64,000 nucleotides of DNA, taken from Pseudomonadota bacterium. Lineage in GTDB: Bacteria > Pseudomonadota > Gammaproteobacteria > Halothiobacillales > Halothiobacillaceae. How positions within the stretch are numbered: position 1 is the stretch's first letter; every line of letters begins with the position of its first letter. Positions 18,571 through 27,779 of this stretch are shown here, piece after piece. Both the position numbers and the translations under genes were made by a program. The stretch is taken from positions 124,001 to 188,000 of the forward strand of contig JAJYYE010000010.1 of assembly GCA_021801265.1 (NCBI GenBank), given 5' to 3'. A model generated the notes under the pieces. It saw only the letters and a program-made list of their open reading frames with translations. It was not told the DNA's origin and did no database searches.

Positions 18571-20109
18571 TTAGCGTGCCTGGCGGCGGTTTAGCCAAGC
18601 CACCCCGCCAAGCAAAAACATGCTGAATGCAATAATCGGCCAGGATTGCAACCAGTAAAACGGTGTGCTGCCTTGATAAGGCTGAATAGTCCCGATCAAA
18701 ATTCCCTCTTGGTTCACCCCGAGTTTTTGCACTACCTGCCCCCCGGCATTCACAAAAGCGGAAATACCCGTATTCGTGGCGCGCGCCATGGGTCGACCAA
18801 ATTCATGCGCGCGGACTTGGGCCATCTGCAAATTTTGATGGGGTGCAAAACTGTCGCCAAACCAAGAGTCGTTGGATACGTTGACCAAAAATCCCGCGGC
18901 AGGCAGGCTGTGGCGAATATCCCGAGCAAAATCAGCTTCATAACAAATGGATGCACCAACCTTTACACCCTGCACTTGCTGCAGGGGTTGATTGACCGAA
19001 CCGGGACTTAAATCCGACATGGGGATATCAATCATGCCGGAAAATAAATCAATAATCGGGCGGAGCGGCATATATTCGCTAAAGGGGACCAAATGCACTT
19101 TGCGATGGAATCCCACCCCATCGGGAACACCCACTAAGGTGTTGTAGTAACGGCCTGAATCATCCTGCGTGAATGCGCCGACCAAAAAATCCTGGTGATG
19201 CGATTGGGCCCGTTCTTCAAGCCGTTTTTTGAACCAATCCAAATCACTGAACACATCGGGAATCGCAGTTTCTGGCCAGATAACCACCGAAACCGCGCCC
19301 ATTTGCTCAGTGAGTGAGACATAGGTTTGCAGTGTTTTGGCCAGGAATGCCGGATCAAATTTTTGCATTTGCGGCACATTGGCTTGCGCGATACCGACAG
19401 AAAGTGGATCGCCGACGGGATGCGTCCAGGCAATTCGCCCGAGCAGGCTGCCCATCCCGATGAAAAATGCCAAAAAACCCACGAAAACAACGGCAGGCTT
19501 CAGTGCCGGGCGCGGAGCCTGAACCAAACACTGCACCAGCCAAGCCAATAGCCCGGCCAAAAACACAACAATTAAACCCGTGCCATATTCCCCCACAATG
19601 GGCAAAAACCCCGCCAGCGGGCTGGCCGTTTGCGCGATGCCTAAATCCAACCAGGGGAAGCCACTGAATAACCAACCACGCAGCCATTCAACCAGCACCC
19701 AGCTGCCCGCAAACGCGGCAACCTGTTTCCCGGAAATGGGCGTCAATGTGCCACCCACACGTTGGGTCAGCCATGCACTTAACGCCGGGTAGATTGACAT
19801 CAGCGCAACGAATACGGCCGTAATTAGCGCAGCAAGCGGCGCCACCGCGCCACCAAACAGGGTAAAACTTTCATAGAGCCAACTAATCCCCACACCAAAT
19901 TGACCCAAGCCAAAAGCCCACCCCAAACCCAATGCAGCGCGCGCAGAGGCTCCTTGCAGCGACAGCAGTAAAAGTGCAGGACCGAGGATACTGAGCGGCC
20001 AGAATTCCAGCGGGGCAAAAGCCAACGGCAGACCGGCCCCGGCAAGAAGCGCCATCAGCAGGCGCCATCGGAAACTCAATCTCATGAAAAAACCTGCCGA
20101 ATCACTCAT
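18571..20109 (-). CDS. lnt: Apolipoprotein N-acyltransferase
   Basis: Lnt adds the third acyl chain to the N-terminal cysteine of lipoproteins in the inner membrane. The 512 residues match the family (E. coli 512). About eight hydrophobic segments cover residues 10-215 and one more is at the C-terminus (about 485-505). The nitrilase-like domain lies between, with the catalytic triad visible as Glu in VVIWPETAIPD, Lys in FHRKVHLVPFSEY and Cys in GASICYEADFARD. The start ATG shares its A with the TGA of ybeX, so the two are coupled, as in many gammaproteobacteria. Last gene of the miaB-ybeZ-ybeY-ybeX-lnt unit. Confidence 0.96.
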   Translation of the reverse strand: MSDSAGFFMRLSFRWRLLMALLAGAGLPLAFAPLEFWPLSILGPALLLLSLQGASARAALGLGWAFGLGQFGVGISWLYESFTLFGGAVAPLAALITAVFVALMSIYPALSAWLTQRVGGTLTPISGKQVAAFAGSWVLVEWLRGWLFSGFPWLDLGIAQTASPLAGFLPIVGEYGTGLIVVFLAGLLAWLVQCLVQAPRPALKPAVVFVGFLAFFIGMGSLLGRIAWTHPVGDPLSVGIAQANVPQMQKFDPAFLAKTLQTYVSLTEQMGAVSVVIWPETAIPDVFSDLDWFKKRLEERAQSHHQDFLVGAFTQDDSGRYYNTLVGVPDGVGFHRKVHLVPFSEYMPLRPIIDLFSGMIDIPMSDLSPGSVNQPLQQVQGVKVGASICYEADFARDIRHSLPAAGFLVNVSNDSWFGDSFAPHQNLQMAQVRAHEFGRPMARATNTGISAFVNAGGQVVQKLGVNQEGILIGTIQPYQGSTPFYWLQSWPIIAFSMFLLGGVAWLNRRQAR

Positions 20110-21005
20110 CAGTCGTGATCCGTGGGTTCACCGGCCTCAAGTTGCGCGGCCGTGAGCGTGGTGACCAGCAAGAGGTGCAAACGACGTTTATCCGCACCCA
20201 GGATTTTGAACTCATAGCCACCGAGGCGAACTACTTCACCGCGTCGGGGCAGATGCCCTAACTCATGGGTAATCAGCCCACCGATCGTATCGTACTCATC
20301 ATCGGGAAAATCCGTGCTGAAGTGGTCGTTAAACTCATCAATCGGCGTTAAAGCGCGCACGGTAAATCGATTCGGTGCCTGTTCCCGAATATGGACACGG
20401 GCTTCGGTGTCATATTCATCATCAATATCGCCGACAATTTCTTCCAGCACGTCTTCGATGGTAACCAACCCCGCGACACCGCCGAATTCATCCAGCACAA
20501 TGGCCATATGGGTACGCGTTAGGCGGAACTCAGCCAGCAGGGCATCGAGGCGCTTGCTTTCGGGTACAAACATCACCGAGCGCATGTGGCTGCGCAAATC
20601 GAACGTTGCAAACGCTTCGGGGGCGGGATCGCTGGCATAAAAATGCAGTAACTCTTTGGCTAACAGCACACCGGCGACTTCATCCCGATTTTCCAGAATG
20701 ACGGGATAACGCGAATGACCGGTTTCGGCGATTTCGGCGAGAATTTCCGGCAGTGTCGCCGTGATGTCGAGTACATCCATTTGGCCTCGGGGAATCATGA
20801 CATCCCGTACCCGCGAGTCATGAAACTCCAACACCGAATCAATCAGATTCAAGGCAGATGTTGGAATAATTTCCTTCTCCGCGGCAGCCTTGACGACGGT
20901 GAGAATATCGTCGCAGCTTTTGATTTGATTCACGCACCATTGTTGGCGCAGCCGACCAAACCACCCGGGCTCGGTACTGCGCGAAGGACTCGAATCATCG
21001 TCCAT
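20109..21005 (-). CDS. ybeX: CorC/YbeX CBS-domain protein (magnesium/cobalt homeostasis)
   Basis: 298 residues from the ATG at 21003-21005 (MDDDSSPS...), matching E. coli YbeX/CorC (292); the open frame runs 54 codons further but into ybeY. Two CBS domains cover about residues 70-195 (FHDSRVRDVMIPRGQMDVL and RTHMAIVLDEFGGVAGLVTI). The CorC_HlyC transporter-associated domain follows (about 210-290). No membrane segment is present, so this is the soluble short form. The family is linked to Mg2+/Co2+ resistance and, in E. coli, to ribosome metabolism together with YbeY and YbeZ, whose genes precede it here. Confidence 0.94.
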   Translation of the reverse strand: MDDDSSPSRSTEPGWFGRLRQQWCVNQIKSCDDILTVVKAAAEKEIIPTSALNLIDSVLEFHDSRVRDVMIPRGQMDVLDITATLPEILAEIAETGHSRYPVILENRDEVAGVLLAKELLHFYASDPAPEAFATFDLRSHMRSVMFVPESKRLDALLAEFRLTRTHMAIVLDEFGGVAGLVTIEDVLEEIVGDIDDEYDTEARVHIREQAPNRFTVRALTPIDEFNDHFSTDFPDDEYDTIGGLITHELGHLPRRGEVVRLGGYEFKILGADKRRLHLLLVTTLTAAQLEAGEPTDHD

Positions 21006-21036
21006 AGCGATTATCCATGTTGAGATGTCTACCTTT

Positions 21037-21555
21037 TTAATGAATACACTGTTCCAAATAGGGATGTGCAAATCCCAGCTGGCGCACCGCGAGAATCTCA
21101 AGCGATTCCATACGTTCCGCCTCGATGGGGTTTTCGTGATCGTAACCCAATAAATGCAACACGCCATGAATCACGAGATGCGCCGTGTGCGCTTCAGCGG
21201 ATTTATGTTGGGCTTTCGCTTCATTCCCCACCACCGGCATGCAGATGACCAAATCACCCAAATAGTGTTCATCGGCTTGAGCCTCTTCCATCGGCAACTC
21301 AAAACCTTCCGGGATGTCGGGCTGCTCATAGGGGAATGAAAGCACATTGGTTGCGTAATTTTTATGACGATAGTGCGCATTCAGCGCTTGGCCTTCCTCG
21401 GAATCAACAAACCGCACGGTCAGCGCGCAGGGGTGATTCACTCCCGCCGCAACGAGCGCAGCCGAAGCCCATAAGCTCAAACGTGCACGTCCGGGACACC
21501 GCAAGGAACTGGCCTTTTGCCGGTTAATCCAAACTGGCTCACCTGATACACTCAT
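21037..21555 (-). CDS. ybeY: Endoribonuclease YbeY (rRNA maturation factor)
   Basis: 172 residues. The zinc-binding motif H-x3-H-x5-H is intact in [16 protein letters not shown] (about residues 135-150), and the family sequence NVLSFPYE is at about 90-97. YbeY takes part in 16S rRNA 3' end maturation and ribosome quality control. The 3' end is 31 bp from ybeX; the start overlaps the ybeZ stop by four bases (ATGA), so translation is coupled along the operon. The N-terminal 25 residues are longer than in E. coli (155 residues) and may not all be translated. Confidence 0.95.
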   Translation of the reverse strand: MSVSGEPVWINRQKASSLRCPGRARLSLWASAALVAAGVNHPCALTVRFVDSEEGQALNAHYRHKNYATNVLSFPYEQPDIPEGFELPMEEAQADEHYLGDLVICMPVVGNEAKAQHKSAEAHTAHLVIHGVLHLLGYDHENPIEAERMESLEILAVRQLGFAHPYLEQCIH

Positions 21556-22538
21556 CGCGAGGAGGCCTGCTGATCCGTGCGTTGCTCGTAGGCATTCACA
21601 ATCTGCATCACCAAGGGATGGCGCACCACATCGCGCGCTTGGAAAAAGGTGAATGCGATGGTGTCGATCGCCGATAACACCTCAATGGCATCCCGCAGGC
21701 CCGAGGTTACCCCACGCGGCAAATCGATTTGCGTCACATCACCCGTCACCACCGCCTTGCTGCCAAAACCAATCCGCGTGAGGAGCATTTTCATCTGTTC
21801 GATGGTGGTGTTTTGCGCTTCATCAAGAATCACAAACGATTCACTCAAGGTGCGCCCGCGCATAAATGCCAGCGGCGCGACTTCAATCACTTGGCGCTCA
21901 ATCAGCTTGCTGACTTTATCAAAACCCAACATTTCATAGAGCGCGTCATACATCGGGCGCAGGTAGGGATCAATTTTTTGTGCCAAATCACCCGGCAAGA
22001 ACCCGAGTTTCTCGCCCGCTTCGACCGCAGGCCGAACCAAAACGATCCGTTGAACCGCGCCACGCTCCAGCGCATCCACCGCACTGGCCACCGCAAGGTA
22101 GGTTTTGCCGGTACCTGCAGGGCCAATGCCAAAATTCAAATCAAAGCGATTGATCGATTGCAGATAGTGGATTTGCCGCGCGCCCCGCCCCCGAACGATG
22201 CCGCGAGCGGTACGGATTTGCACTTCGTCCGCATCCGCAGGGACATCATCCTGTAGCCCCGCCGCCTGAAGGTACAAATTAACCCTTTCCAAATCAATCT
22301 GTTCGAATTCCGACAACTGATACAAATCCGTTAACGCCTGTTCAGCCTGGCGCGTGACCGCTGCCGGACCGATCACCGCAAACGCCGCGCCCCGATGATT
22401 GATTTCAACGCCCAACCGCCGCTCAATCACCCGTAAATGCGCATCAAATGTACCCGCGAGATTCGCAAGACGTTCGTTATCTACGGGGGCCAGGGAGAAC
22501 TCCAGCCGATGCGCTTCACCCAGAACGGCGGCCGTCAT
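21552..22538 (-). CDS. ybeZ: PhoH-like ATPase YbeZ
   Basis: 328 residues. An N-terminal KH-like region (about 1-110) is followed by the PhoH ATPase domain with Walker [16 protein letters not shown] (about residues 139-153) and Walker [13 protein letters not shown] (about 234-245). The family interacts with YbeY and is thought to act in RNA or ribosome metabolism; helicase activity has been proposed for PhoH proteins. It sits between miaB and ybeY with four-base overlaps on both sides, which is the conserved gammaproteobacterial order. Confidence 0.95.
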   Translation of the reverse strand: MTAAVLGEAHRLEFSLAPVDNERLANLAGTFDAHLRVIERRLGVEINHRGAAFAVIGPAAVTRQAEQALTDLYQLSEFEQIDLERVNLYLQAAGLQDDVPADADEVQIRTARGIVRGRGARQIHYLQSINRFDLNFGIGPAGTGKTYLAVASAVDALERGAVQRIVLVRPAVEAGEKLGFLPGDLAQKIDPYLRPMYDALYEMLGFDKVSKLIERQVIEVAPLAFMRGRTLSESFVILDEAQNTTIEQMKMLLTRIGFGSKAVVTGDVTQIDLPRGVTSGLRDAIEVLSAIDTIAFTFFQARDVVRHPLVMQIVNAYEQRTDQQASSR

Positions 22539-24004
22539 TCAACGGCAACCAATTTTCGCGCTTGCGCCAATACCTGATCCTGCTCGTGAATACCCACAAA
22601 TTCGGCGCGCAGCGCGTTCGGCTTAACTTCGACGATGCGCACATCCACAAATAACCCAACCACATCGGGGCGGGCTTTAAAAATCACACTGCGGTTATTT
22701 TCGGTTTTACCGACTAACTCGTTCGGATCTTTTTTCGAGGGGCCTTCAACCAAAATCGTTTGTACGCTGCCTAACATGCCGCGCGAAATCGCCTGTTCCT
22801 GCGCGATAATTTGCGCTTGCAAACGATATAAACGCGCTTTTTTCACGGATTCGGGCTGATCATCCGGCAGGCTGGCCGCCGGTGTGCCCGGACGTGGGCT
22901 GTAAATAAAGCTGAAGGAATGATCAAAACCCATATCCACAATCAACTTCATCGTAGCTTCAAAGTCCTCTTCGGTTTCGCCGGGAAAACCAATAATAAAA
23001 TCCGACGACAACGAAATACCGGGGCGCGCCGCCATGAGTTTGCGCAATTTCGCTTTATATTCGAGCACCGTATGACCGCGCTTCATCAAAGCCAAAATGC
23101 GATCAGACCCCGCTTGTACCGGCAAATGCAGGTAGGCCGCCAGTTTCGGTTCGGTACGATAGGTTTCGATTAACCGATCGGTAAACTCGACCGGATGCGA
23201 GGTGGTAAAGCGAATCCGACCAATGCCTTCGATGCGCGCGATGTATTCAATCAACAACGCTAAATCGGCAATTTGCCCGTCGTGCATCACGCCGCGAAAC
23301 GCGTTCACGTTCTGCCCGAGCAAATTCACTTCGCGCACGCCCTGCTCGGCCAGCTCGGCTACCTCGGCAATCACATCATCAAACGGGCGAGAAATTTCCT
23401 CGCCCCGCGTGTACGGCACCACGCAAAACGAACAATACTTCGAGCAGCCTTCCATAATGGACACGAAAGCCGTCACGCCCTCAGCACGCGGGGCGGGCAG
23501 ATTGTCGAACTTTTCGATTTCCGGAAAAGAAATATCCACCACCGGTTTACGGTTGGCTTCAACCTCAGCCACCATCTGCGGCAATCGGTGCAGCGTTTGC
23601 GGGCCAAACACAATGTCCACATACGGCGCACGCACGCGAATGGCTGCGCCTTCCTGGCTCGCCACGCAGCCACCCACGCCAATAATTAATTTCGGATTTT
23701 TTTCCTTGAGCGAGCGCCACTGGCCGAGCTGCGAAAATACCTTTTCCTGCGCTTTCTCGCGAATCGAGCAGGTGTTCAGCAGTAATACATCGGCCTCCGC
23801 CGGATCGGCGGTTTCGATAAACCCAGAGTTGGCGCCCAAGACATCCGCCATCTTGGCCGAATCGTACTCGTTCATCTGACAACCCCAGGTTTTGATATGC
23901 AACTTGCGAGAAAATCCTGTCCTGGGCGCATGTTCAGCCGTTGAGGTGGCGTTTTGAGCCAAAGAGCCATCACGAACCAAAACATCATAGGGGGCAACGA
24001 TCAC
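22535..24004 (-). CDS. miaB: tRNA-2-methylthio-N6-dimethylallyladenosine synthase
   Basis: Radical SAM methylthiotransferase that modifies A37 of tRNAs reading UNN codons. The N-terminal UPF0004 domain holds three cluster cysteines ([33 protein letters not shown]). The radical SAM motif is [17 protein letters not shown], and a TRAM domain ends the protein (about 415-480). I prefer the GTG at 24002-24004 because GGAG is six bases upstream; the open frame starts at a TTG at 24022 with no ribosome site. From the GTG the protein is 489 residues, slightly longer than E. coli MiaB (474). First gene of the unit that ends with lnt. Confidence 0.96.
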   Translation of the reverse strand: MIVAPYDVLVRDGSLAQNATSTAEHAPRTGFSRKLHIKTWGCQMNEYDSAKMADVLGANSGFIETADPAEADVLLLNTCSIREKAQEKVFSQLGQWRSLKEKNPKLIIGVGGCVASQEGAAIRVRAPYVDIVFGPQTLHRLPQMVAEVEANRKPVVDISFPEIEKFDNLPAPRAEGVTAFVSIMEGCSKYCSFCVVPYTRGEEISRPFDDVIAEVAELAEQGVREVNLLGQNVNAFRGVMHDGQIADLALLIEYIARIEGIGRIRFTTSHPVEFTDRLIETYRTEPKLAAYLHLPVQAGSDRILALMKRGHTVLEYKAKLRKLMAARPGISLSSDFIIGFPGETEEDFEATMKLIVDMGFDHSFSFIYSPRPGTPAASLPDDQPESVKKARLYRLQAQIIAQEQAISRGMLGSVQTILVEGPSKKDPNELVGKTENNRSVIFKARPDVVGLFVDVRIVEVKPNALRAEFVGIHEQDQVLAQARKLVAVE

Positions 24005-24284
24005 ACCGAACTCCAGAACCAATAAAATGGCCGTAAAGATAGCAGAAAACCGCGAATAAATCCGAATTACATCACAGGATTAACCGCCAAAACCAACGGA
24101 TTCAGTCGGTTGTCCGGCTGGCGGAAAGCCCCTTGAGCAAAGGAATGCCACGATAAAAGCAAGGTAATAACGGTCGAAAAACCGCAGATCACTCCGTGCC
24201 AATGAGGATTCCAAGTCGATTTCGACCGCCAGAACCCCTGAGCGTAATCGCTCTTCACCGACTGGTTAATGCTGGCTTTCGATA
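24005..24284. other. Gene-free stretch between miaB and the integron remnant
   Basis: This would hold the miaB promoter region. A minus-strand open frame of 63 codons (24067-24258) has one hydrophobic segment but no ribosome site and no recognisable family, so I do not call it a gene. Nothing else is apparent. Confidence 0.5.
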
Positions 24285-24420
24285 CTAGATATTCAGCGGA
24301 CTGGAAACGCCGCGGCCGCCTTTATTCAACACATGCGTATAAATCATCGTCGTCGAAACGTCCGCATGGCCGAGCAACTCCTGCACCGTACGAATATCGT
24401 AGCCACCCGCCAACGCCTCT
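24285..24420 (-). pseudogene. intI: Integron integrase IntI, C-terminal remnant
   Basis: On the reverse strand the frame ending with TAG at 24285-24287 encodes [19 protein letters not shown] followed by [20 protein letters not shown]. This is the C-terminal end of tyrosine recombinases of the IntI type: the LGH box with its histidine and the catalytic tyrosine in IYTH. The RGVxSPL ending is characteristic of integron integrases rather than XerC/D. The frame is interrupted upstream (an in-frame TGA near 24430), so the core-binding domain, the IntI-specific additional domain and the first catalytic residues are gone. Its orientation, opposite to the cassette at 24566-24968, is the normal integron geometry. 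It cannot be active. Confidence 0.85.
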
Positions 24421-24470
24421 GATCAACTTCCTCATGAGCCGCGTTGCTGATCCAAAAGGCGCAAAACGAG

Positions 24471-24565
24471 TGTAATCCTCCCATTTATAACTGCACTTGG
24501 CAGTAGATTCAGGCTGCTTGCAGCAACTTCTGTTTTGGGGTTATGCCCCCCAAGGCCATATGGGG
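24471..24565 (-). mobile_element. IS3-family insertion sequence remnant (end of the transposase gene plus terminal sequence)
   Basis: On the reverse strand the last codons read NPHMALGGITPKQKLLQAA and stop, which is the C-terminal ending of IS3-type OrfB transposases (…RPHMALGGITP…). The stop is followed by about 38 bp up to TGTAATCCTCCCATTT, read from 24471 on the plus strand, which has the TGT-type end expected of an IS terminus. The rest of the element is missing: immediately beyond about 24565 the sequence is methyltransferase cassette. This piece therefore marks a deletion that removed the front of intI, attI and the front of the cassette. Identification of the family is from the protein ending only. 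Confidence 0.6.
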
Positions 24566-24968
24566 ATTACAGTCGGTAGAACAACTCGGGAGTCTTCGCA
24601 TGTCTGCGATGGAAACTTTCCTCGCTGACTTCGATGCAGGAAAGGACGAAGGCCGATATATCCCGGGGGAGTTACCGTCATTACCTTTTGAAGGTGGAAA
24701 ATTCGACATCGCCTTGTCGTCTCATTTCTTGTTTTTGTACAGCGCCCACTTGTCAGCAGAGTTTCATCTTCGAGCTCTCCAAGAAATGTTGCGTGTGTCT
24801 CGCGAAGTGAGAGTATTTCCACTGCTTACGCTCGATAGTGCTTCATCGCCCCACCTCCATTGCGTGAACGAACATCTTGCGAACAATGGCTTCGACGTAG
24901 AGGTCAAGCACGTACCTTACGAGTTTCAGCAAGGTGGCAATGAAATGCTGGTCATAAAGCCTGTCTAA
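24566..24968 (+). pseudogene. 5'-truncated SAM-dependent methyltransferase gene cassette
   Basis: An open frame from an ATG at 24543 (inside the IS remnant) to TAA at 24966-24968 carries the C-terminal half of a class I methyltransferase-like protein: SVEQLGSLRMSAMETFLADF, LPSLPFEGGKFDIALSSHF (the motif IV/post-II region) and EMLRVSREVRVFPLL. Relatives of this family are about 230 residues and start with a glycine-rich SAM-binding motif. That half is absent here, so the product would not bind SAM. Such methyltransferases are recurrent integron cassette genes. The stop codon lies within the first arm of the attC site, as is typical for cassette genes. The similarity starts at about 24566, right where the IS remnant ends. 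Confidence 0.7.
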
Positions 24969-25024
24969 CATTGCGGCCAAGCGGGACGCGCAAAAGCGCG
25001 CAGACCCTTAGCTTCACGTTAGCC
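24963..25024 (+). mobile_element. Integron attC recombination site
   Basis: The left arm is GTCTAAC at 24963-24969 (consensus RYYYAAC), and the right arm is GTTAGCC at 25018-25024 (consensus GTTRRRY, one mismatch). Between them are imperfectly complementary inner arms (CCAAGCGGG and CCCTTAGCTTC) and a central hairpin CGCGC-AAAA-GCGCG, for a total of 62 bp. This is the structure that IntI recombines as a folded single strand. The site directly follows the methyltransferase stop. Its last seven bases include the stop codon of dusA on the other strand, so this is the last attC of the array, joined to the chromosome. Confidence 0.85.
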
Positions 25025-26107
25025 ACCATCGGGCTTGTTTCTTAACAAAGGAACTCGGCGGCTATTCAGATCGGTTTTTAATCCCGTTAAGCGCCAGTGG
25101 AGCTCATCACTTTCCGTGGATTCGAGGTCGCCCAAAAAGGCGATGGCCTCACGCACCACATCCGTATCGCTGCTGCGCTTGGGTGCTTGCTCCGATAAAT
25201 GCCGCCGGAATTGACGTGCGCCCGGCAATCCATTGACCAGCGTTAATAACGGCTTGGTCATGCTGTGTAGCGAATGTCCTGCGCTGATATTTTGCTCAAT
25301 ATAATCCAGATAGTGCGACAAAACATCGGCCCGAGCAATGACCGGGCGGGTGTCCGCAAACAGGGTTTGATCGACATACCGCAACCAGTCGATATGTTGG
25401 TACGCCGCGCGCCCGACCATCACGCCCGGCAGAGTATGCAGTTCGTTCGCCATTTCCGGCAGGGTTTCCAGCTTGCCGTTCAGAATAAAGGTCAATTCCG
25501 GAAATTCTTCACGAATGCGATACACAAAATCTCGGCGCAATGGTGGAATTTCCCGGTTTTGTTTGGGCGAAAGGCCATCCAGCCAGGCTTTGCGGGCATG
25601 AATAATGAACACCTCGCACCCCCCCTGCCCCGCCACCGTTTCAATAAAGCGCGAGAATTCCTCGAAACTGTCTGAGCGATCAATCCCGATGCGGGTTTTC
25701 ACCGTCACCGGAATCGCGACCGCCTCGCGCATGGTGCGAACCCCTTCAGCCACCACCTCGGGCGTGGCCATCAGGCAGGCACCAAACGAACCGTTTTGCA
25801 CCCGATCACTCGGGCAGCCGACATTCAGATTAATTTCATCATAGCCATAGGTTTCGCCCAGATGCGCGGAATGTGCCAAGGCGGCGGGATCACTGCCACC
25901 CAGTTGCAACGCAACAGGGTGCTCTGCGGCATTAAACCGCAGATGCCGCGCCACATCACCATGGAGTAACGCGCCGGTGGTGACCATTTCGGTATAGAGC
26001 CGCGCCCGACGCGTCATCAGCCGCGCCAGCACCCGGTAATGCGAATCCGTCCAATCGAGCATCGGCGCAATGCAGAAGCGCCAGGGAGAATCAGCTTTTT
26101 GAATCAT
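25019..26107 (-). CDS. dusA: tRNA-dihydrouridine(20/20a) synthase
   Basis: FMN-dependent TIM-barrel enzyme that reduces uridines 20/20a in the tRNA D-loop. The DusA subtype is indicated by APMLDWTDSHYRVLARLM, EINLNVGCPSDRVQNG (catalytic Cys in the following GSFGACLM) and EVFIIHARKAWLDGLSPK. The 362 residues are somewhat longer than E. coli DusA (about 330-345), with an extra C-terminal tail. The ATG at 26105-26107 overlaps the end of ubiB by 17 bp. The stop TAA is formed by the last arm of the attC site, so the final residues (…RNKPDGG) could have been altered by cassette insertion. Confidence 0.95.
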   Translation of the reverse strand: MIQKADSPWRFCIAPMLDWTDSHYRVLARLMTRRARLYTEMVTTGALLHGDVARHLRFNAAEHPVALQLGGSDPAALAHSAHLGETYGYDEINLNVGCPSDRVQNGSFGACLMATPEVVAEGVRTMREAVAIPVTVKTRIGIDRSDSFEEFSRFIETVAGQGGCEVFIIHARKAWLDGLSPKQNREIPPLRRDFVYRIREEFPELTFILNGKLETLPEMANELHTLPGVMVGRAAYQHIDWLRYVDQTLFADTRPVIARADVLSHYLDYIEQNISAGHSLHSMTKPLLTLVNGLPGARQFRRHLSEQAPKRSSDTDVVREAIAFLGDLESTESDELHWRLTGLKTDLNSRRVPLLRNKPDGG

Positions 26108-27779
26108 AGGGTTTGTGTGCGCTTTTCAGCCCCAGATAGATAAACAAGCCGCTGGCCAATAGATTCAGCCAAGCAAAAAGGGATAAATCGGGCCAACCGC
26201 CGGTAGGATTCACGGTGGGATATTGCGTCAGCATAAACGCAAGCAATAACACCCCGCCGATGAGGGTATAGCGTTGGCGGCGCTGTTGATCGGCCATGTC
26301 CAGGCGCAATTTATTGAGGGCTTGCGCTTGCTGTTTCAGCAGCTCGCTTTGGCGCTCGGCCTGTTTCATGGCAGTGATTTGCAACCGGGGTAATTCGGCC
26401 AAGTGCTCGAAAATAAATGGTAATTCACTTTTAATGCGCCGCACAAAGGCTTTGGGGCCGATGCGATTGCGCATCCAGCGTTCGATGAATGGCTTGGCCG
26501 TGGCCCAGAGATCAAGATCGGGATAGAGCTCGCGCCCCAAGCCTTCAATCGCCAATAAGGTTTTTTGCAACAAGGTGAGTTGCGGCTGAACCTCCATATC
26601 GAAGCGCCGCGCTACTTGAAACAAGCGGAACAGAAAATTTCCGAATGAAATATCCCGCAGCGGTTTTTGGAAAATCGGCTCGCACACCGTGCGGATGGCC
26701 GATTCAAATTCTTCCAAGCGCGTGGTCGATGGCACCCAACCTGATTCAATATGCAACTCCGCCACGCGGCGATAATCGCGATTAAAGAAGGCATGAAAAT
26801 TTTCGGCAATGTAGCGCTGATCTTCAGGCATCAGGCTGCCAACGATCCCAAAATCGATTGCAATATATTGCGGTTGGACGGGGTTTTGCACATTCACGAA
26901 AATATTGCCGGGGTGCATGTCGGCATGGAAAAAATTGTTATCAAATACTTGGGTGAAAAACACCTCGACCCCCCGTTCGGCCAGCACGCGCATATCCACA
27001 CCCGCGGCCCGCAAGCAATCGGTTTGGGCAATAGGGATCCCAAAAATACGCTCTTGCACCAGCACGTCGGTACGGCATAAATCCCAATAAATTTCAGGGA
27101 TATACAGCAGCGGCGAATCAGGGAAATGGCGTTTAAGCTCTGAGGCATTGGCCGCCTCACGCATTAAATCGAGCTCGTCCATCAAGGTTTTATCGAACTC
27201 ACCCACCACGTCAACCGGATGCAGCCTGGGGCCTTCGGACCAGTACCGCTCGGCCAAGCGGGCAATGGTATACAACACTTCCAGGTCTTGGCGAATGCGT
27301 GGCAGGATGCCAGGGCGTACGATTTTAACCACGACCTCAGCCCCATCATGCAGGGTGGCGGCATGCACTTGGGCAATTGAGGCTGAAGCCATGGGCTCTG
27401 CGCTAAATTCGGCAAATACCGTCTCGATCGGGAATCCCAGCGCGCGCTCAATGCGTTGACGCGCCAACTCTGCCGGAAATGGCCGCACCCGATCCTGCAA
27501 GGCGGTGAGCGCATCGGCATATTCACCGGGCAACAAATCCCGCCGGGTGGAAAGCATTTGGCCAAATTTAACGAAAATGGGTCCCAAATCTTCCAGTGCC
27601 GCGACGAGTCGCTGGCCGTTCGGCCGGTTGCGGTTGCCTGAGAACCAATACCACGGTGAGATGTATTTGATAAACCGGATGGAACGTAAAATCGGCAGTG
27701 TCAGCACCAGCTCGTCTAATCCGTGCCGGTAAAAAACGTATTGAATAATCATGAGGCGCCAAATTACGCGAAGTTTCAT
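26091..27779 (-). CDS. ubiB: Ubiquinone biosynthesis regulatory kinase-like ATPase UbiB
   Basis: 562 residues (E. coli 546). The ADCK-family KxGQ motif is in FVKFGQMLSTRRDLLP (about residues 70-85). Other marks are an Ala-rich nucleotide loop (ASASIAQVHAATL), FFHADMHPGNIFV (catalytic loop) and IAIDFGIVG (metal-binding DFG). Two C-terminal hydrophobic helices (about 497-515 and 525-545) anchor it in the inner membrane. UbiB supports coenzyme Q synthesis through ATPase activity, with the UbiJ/UbiK lipid-binding factors. The ATG overlaps the ubiJ stop by four bases. ubiE, often the first gene of this set, is not next to them here. Confidence 0.95.
   Translation of the reverse strand: MKLRVIWRLMIIQYVFYRHGLDELVLTLPILRSIRFIKYISPWYWFSGNRNRPNGQRLVAALEDLGPIFVKFGQMLSTRRDLLPGEYADALTALQDRVRPFPAELARQRIERALGFPIETVFAEFSAEPMASASIAQVHAATLHDGAEVVVKIVRPGILPRIRQDLEVLYTIARLAERYWSEGPRLHPVDVVGEFDKTLMDELDLMREAANASELKRHFPDSPLLYIPEIYWDLCRTDVLVQERIFGIPIAQTDCLRAAGVDMRVLAERGVEVFFTQVFDNNFFHADMHPGNIFVNVQNPVQPQYIAIDFGIVGSLMPEDQRYIAENFHAFFNRDYRRVAELHIESGWVPSTTRLEEFESAIRTVCEPIFQKPLRDISFGNFLFRLFQVARRFDMEVQPQLTLLQKTLLAIEGLGRELYPDLDLWATAKPFIERWMRNRIGPKAFVRRIKSELPFIFEHLAELPRLQITAMKQAERQSELLKQQAQALNKLRLDMADQQRRQRYTLIGGVLLLAFMLTQYPTVNPTGGWPDLSLFAWLNLLASGLFIYLGLKSAHKPYDSKS

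Noticed and set aside
24067-24258. 63-codon minus-strand ORF with a hydrophobic segment downstream of the intI remnant
   Set aside because: No ribosome binding site or recognisable similarity; probably chance in the miaB upstream region.
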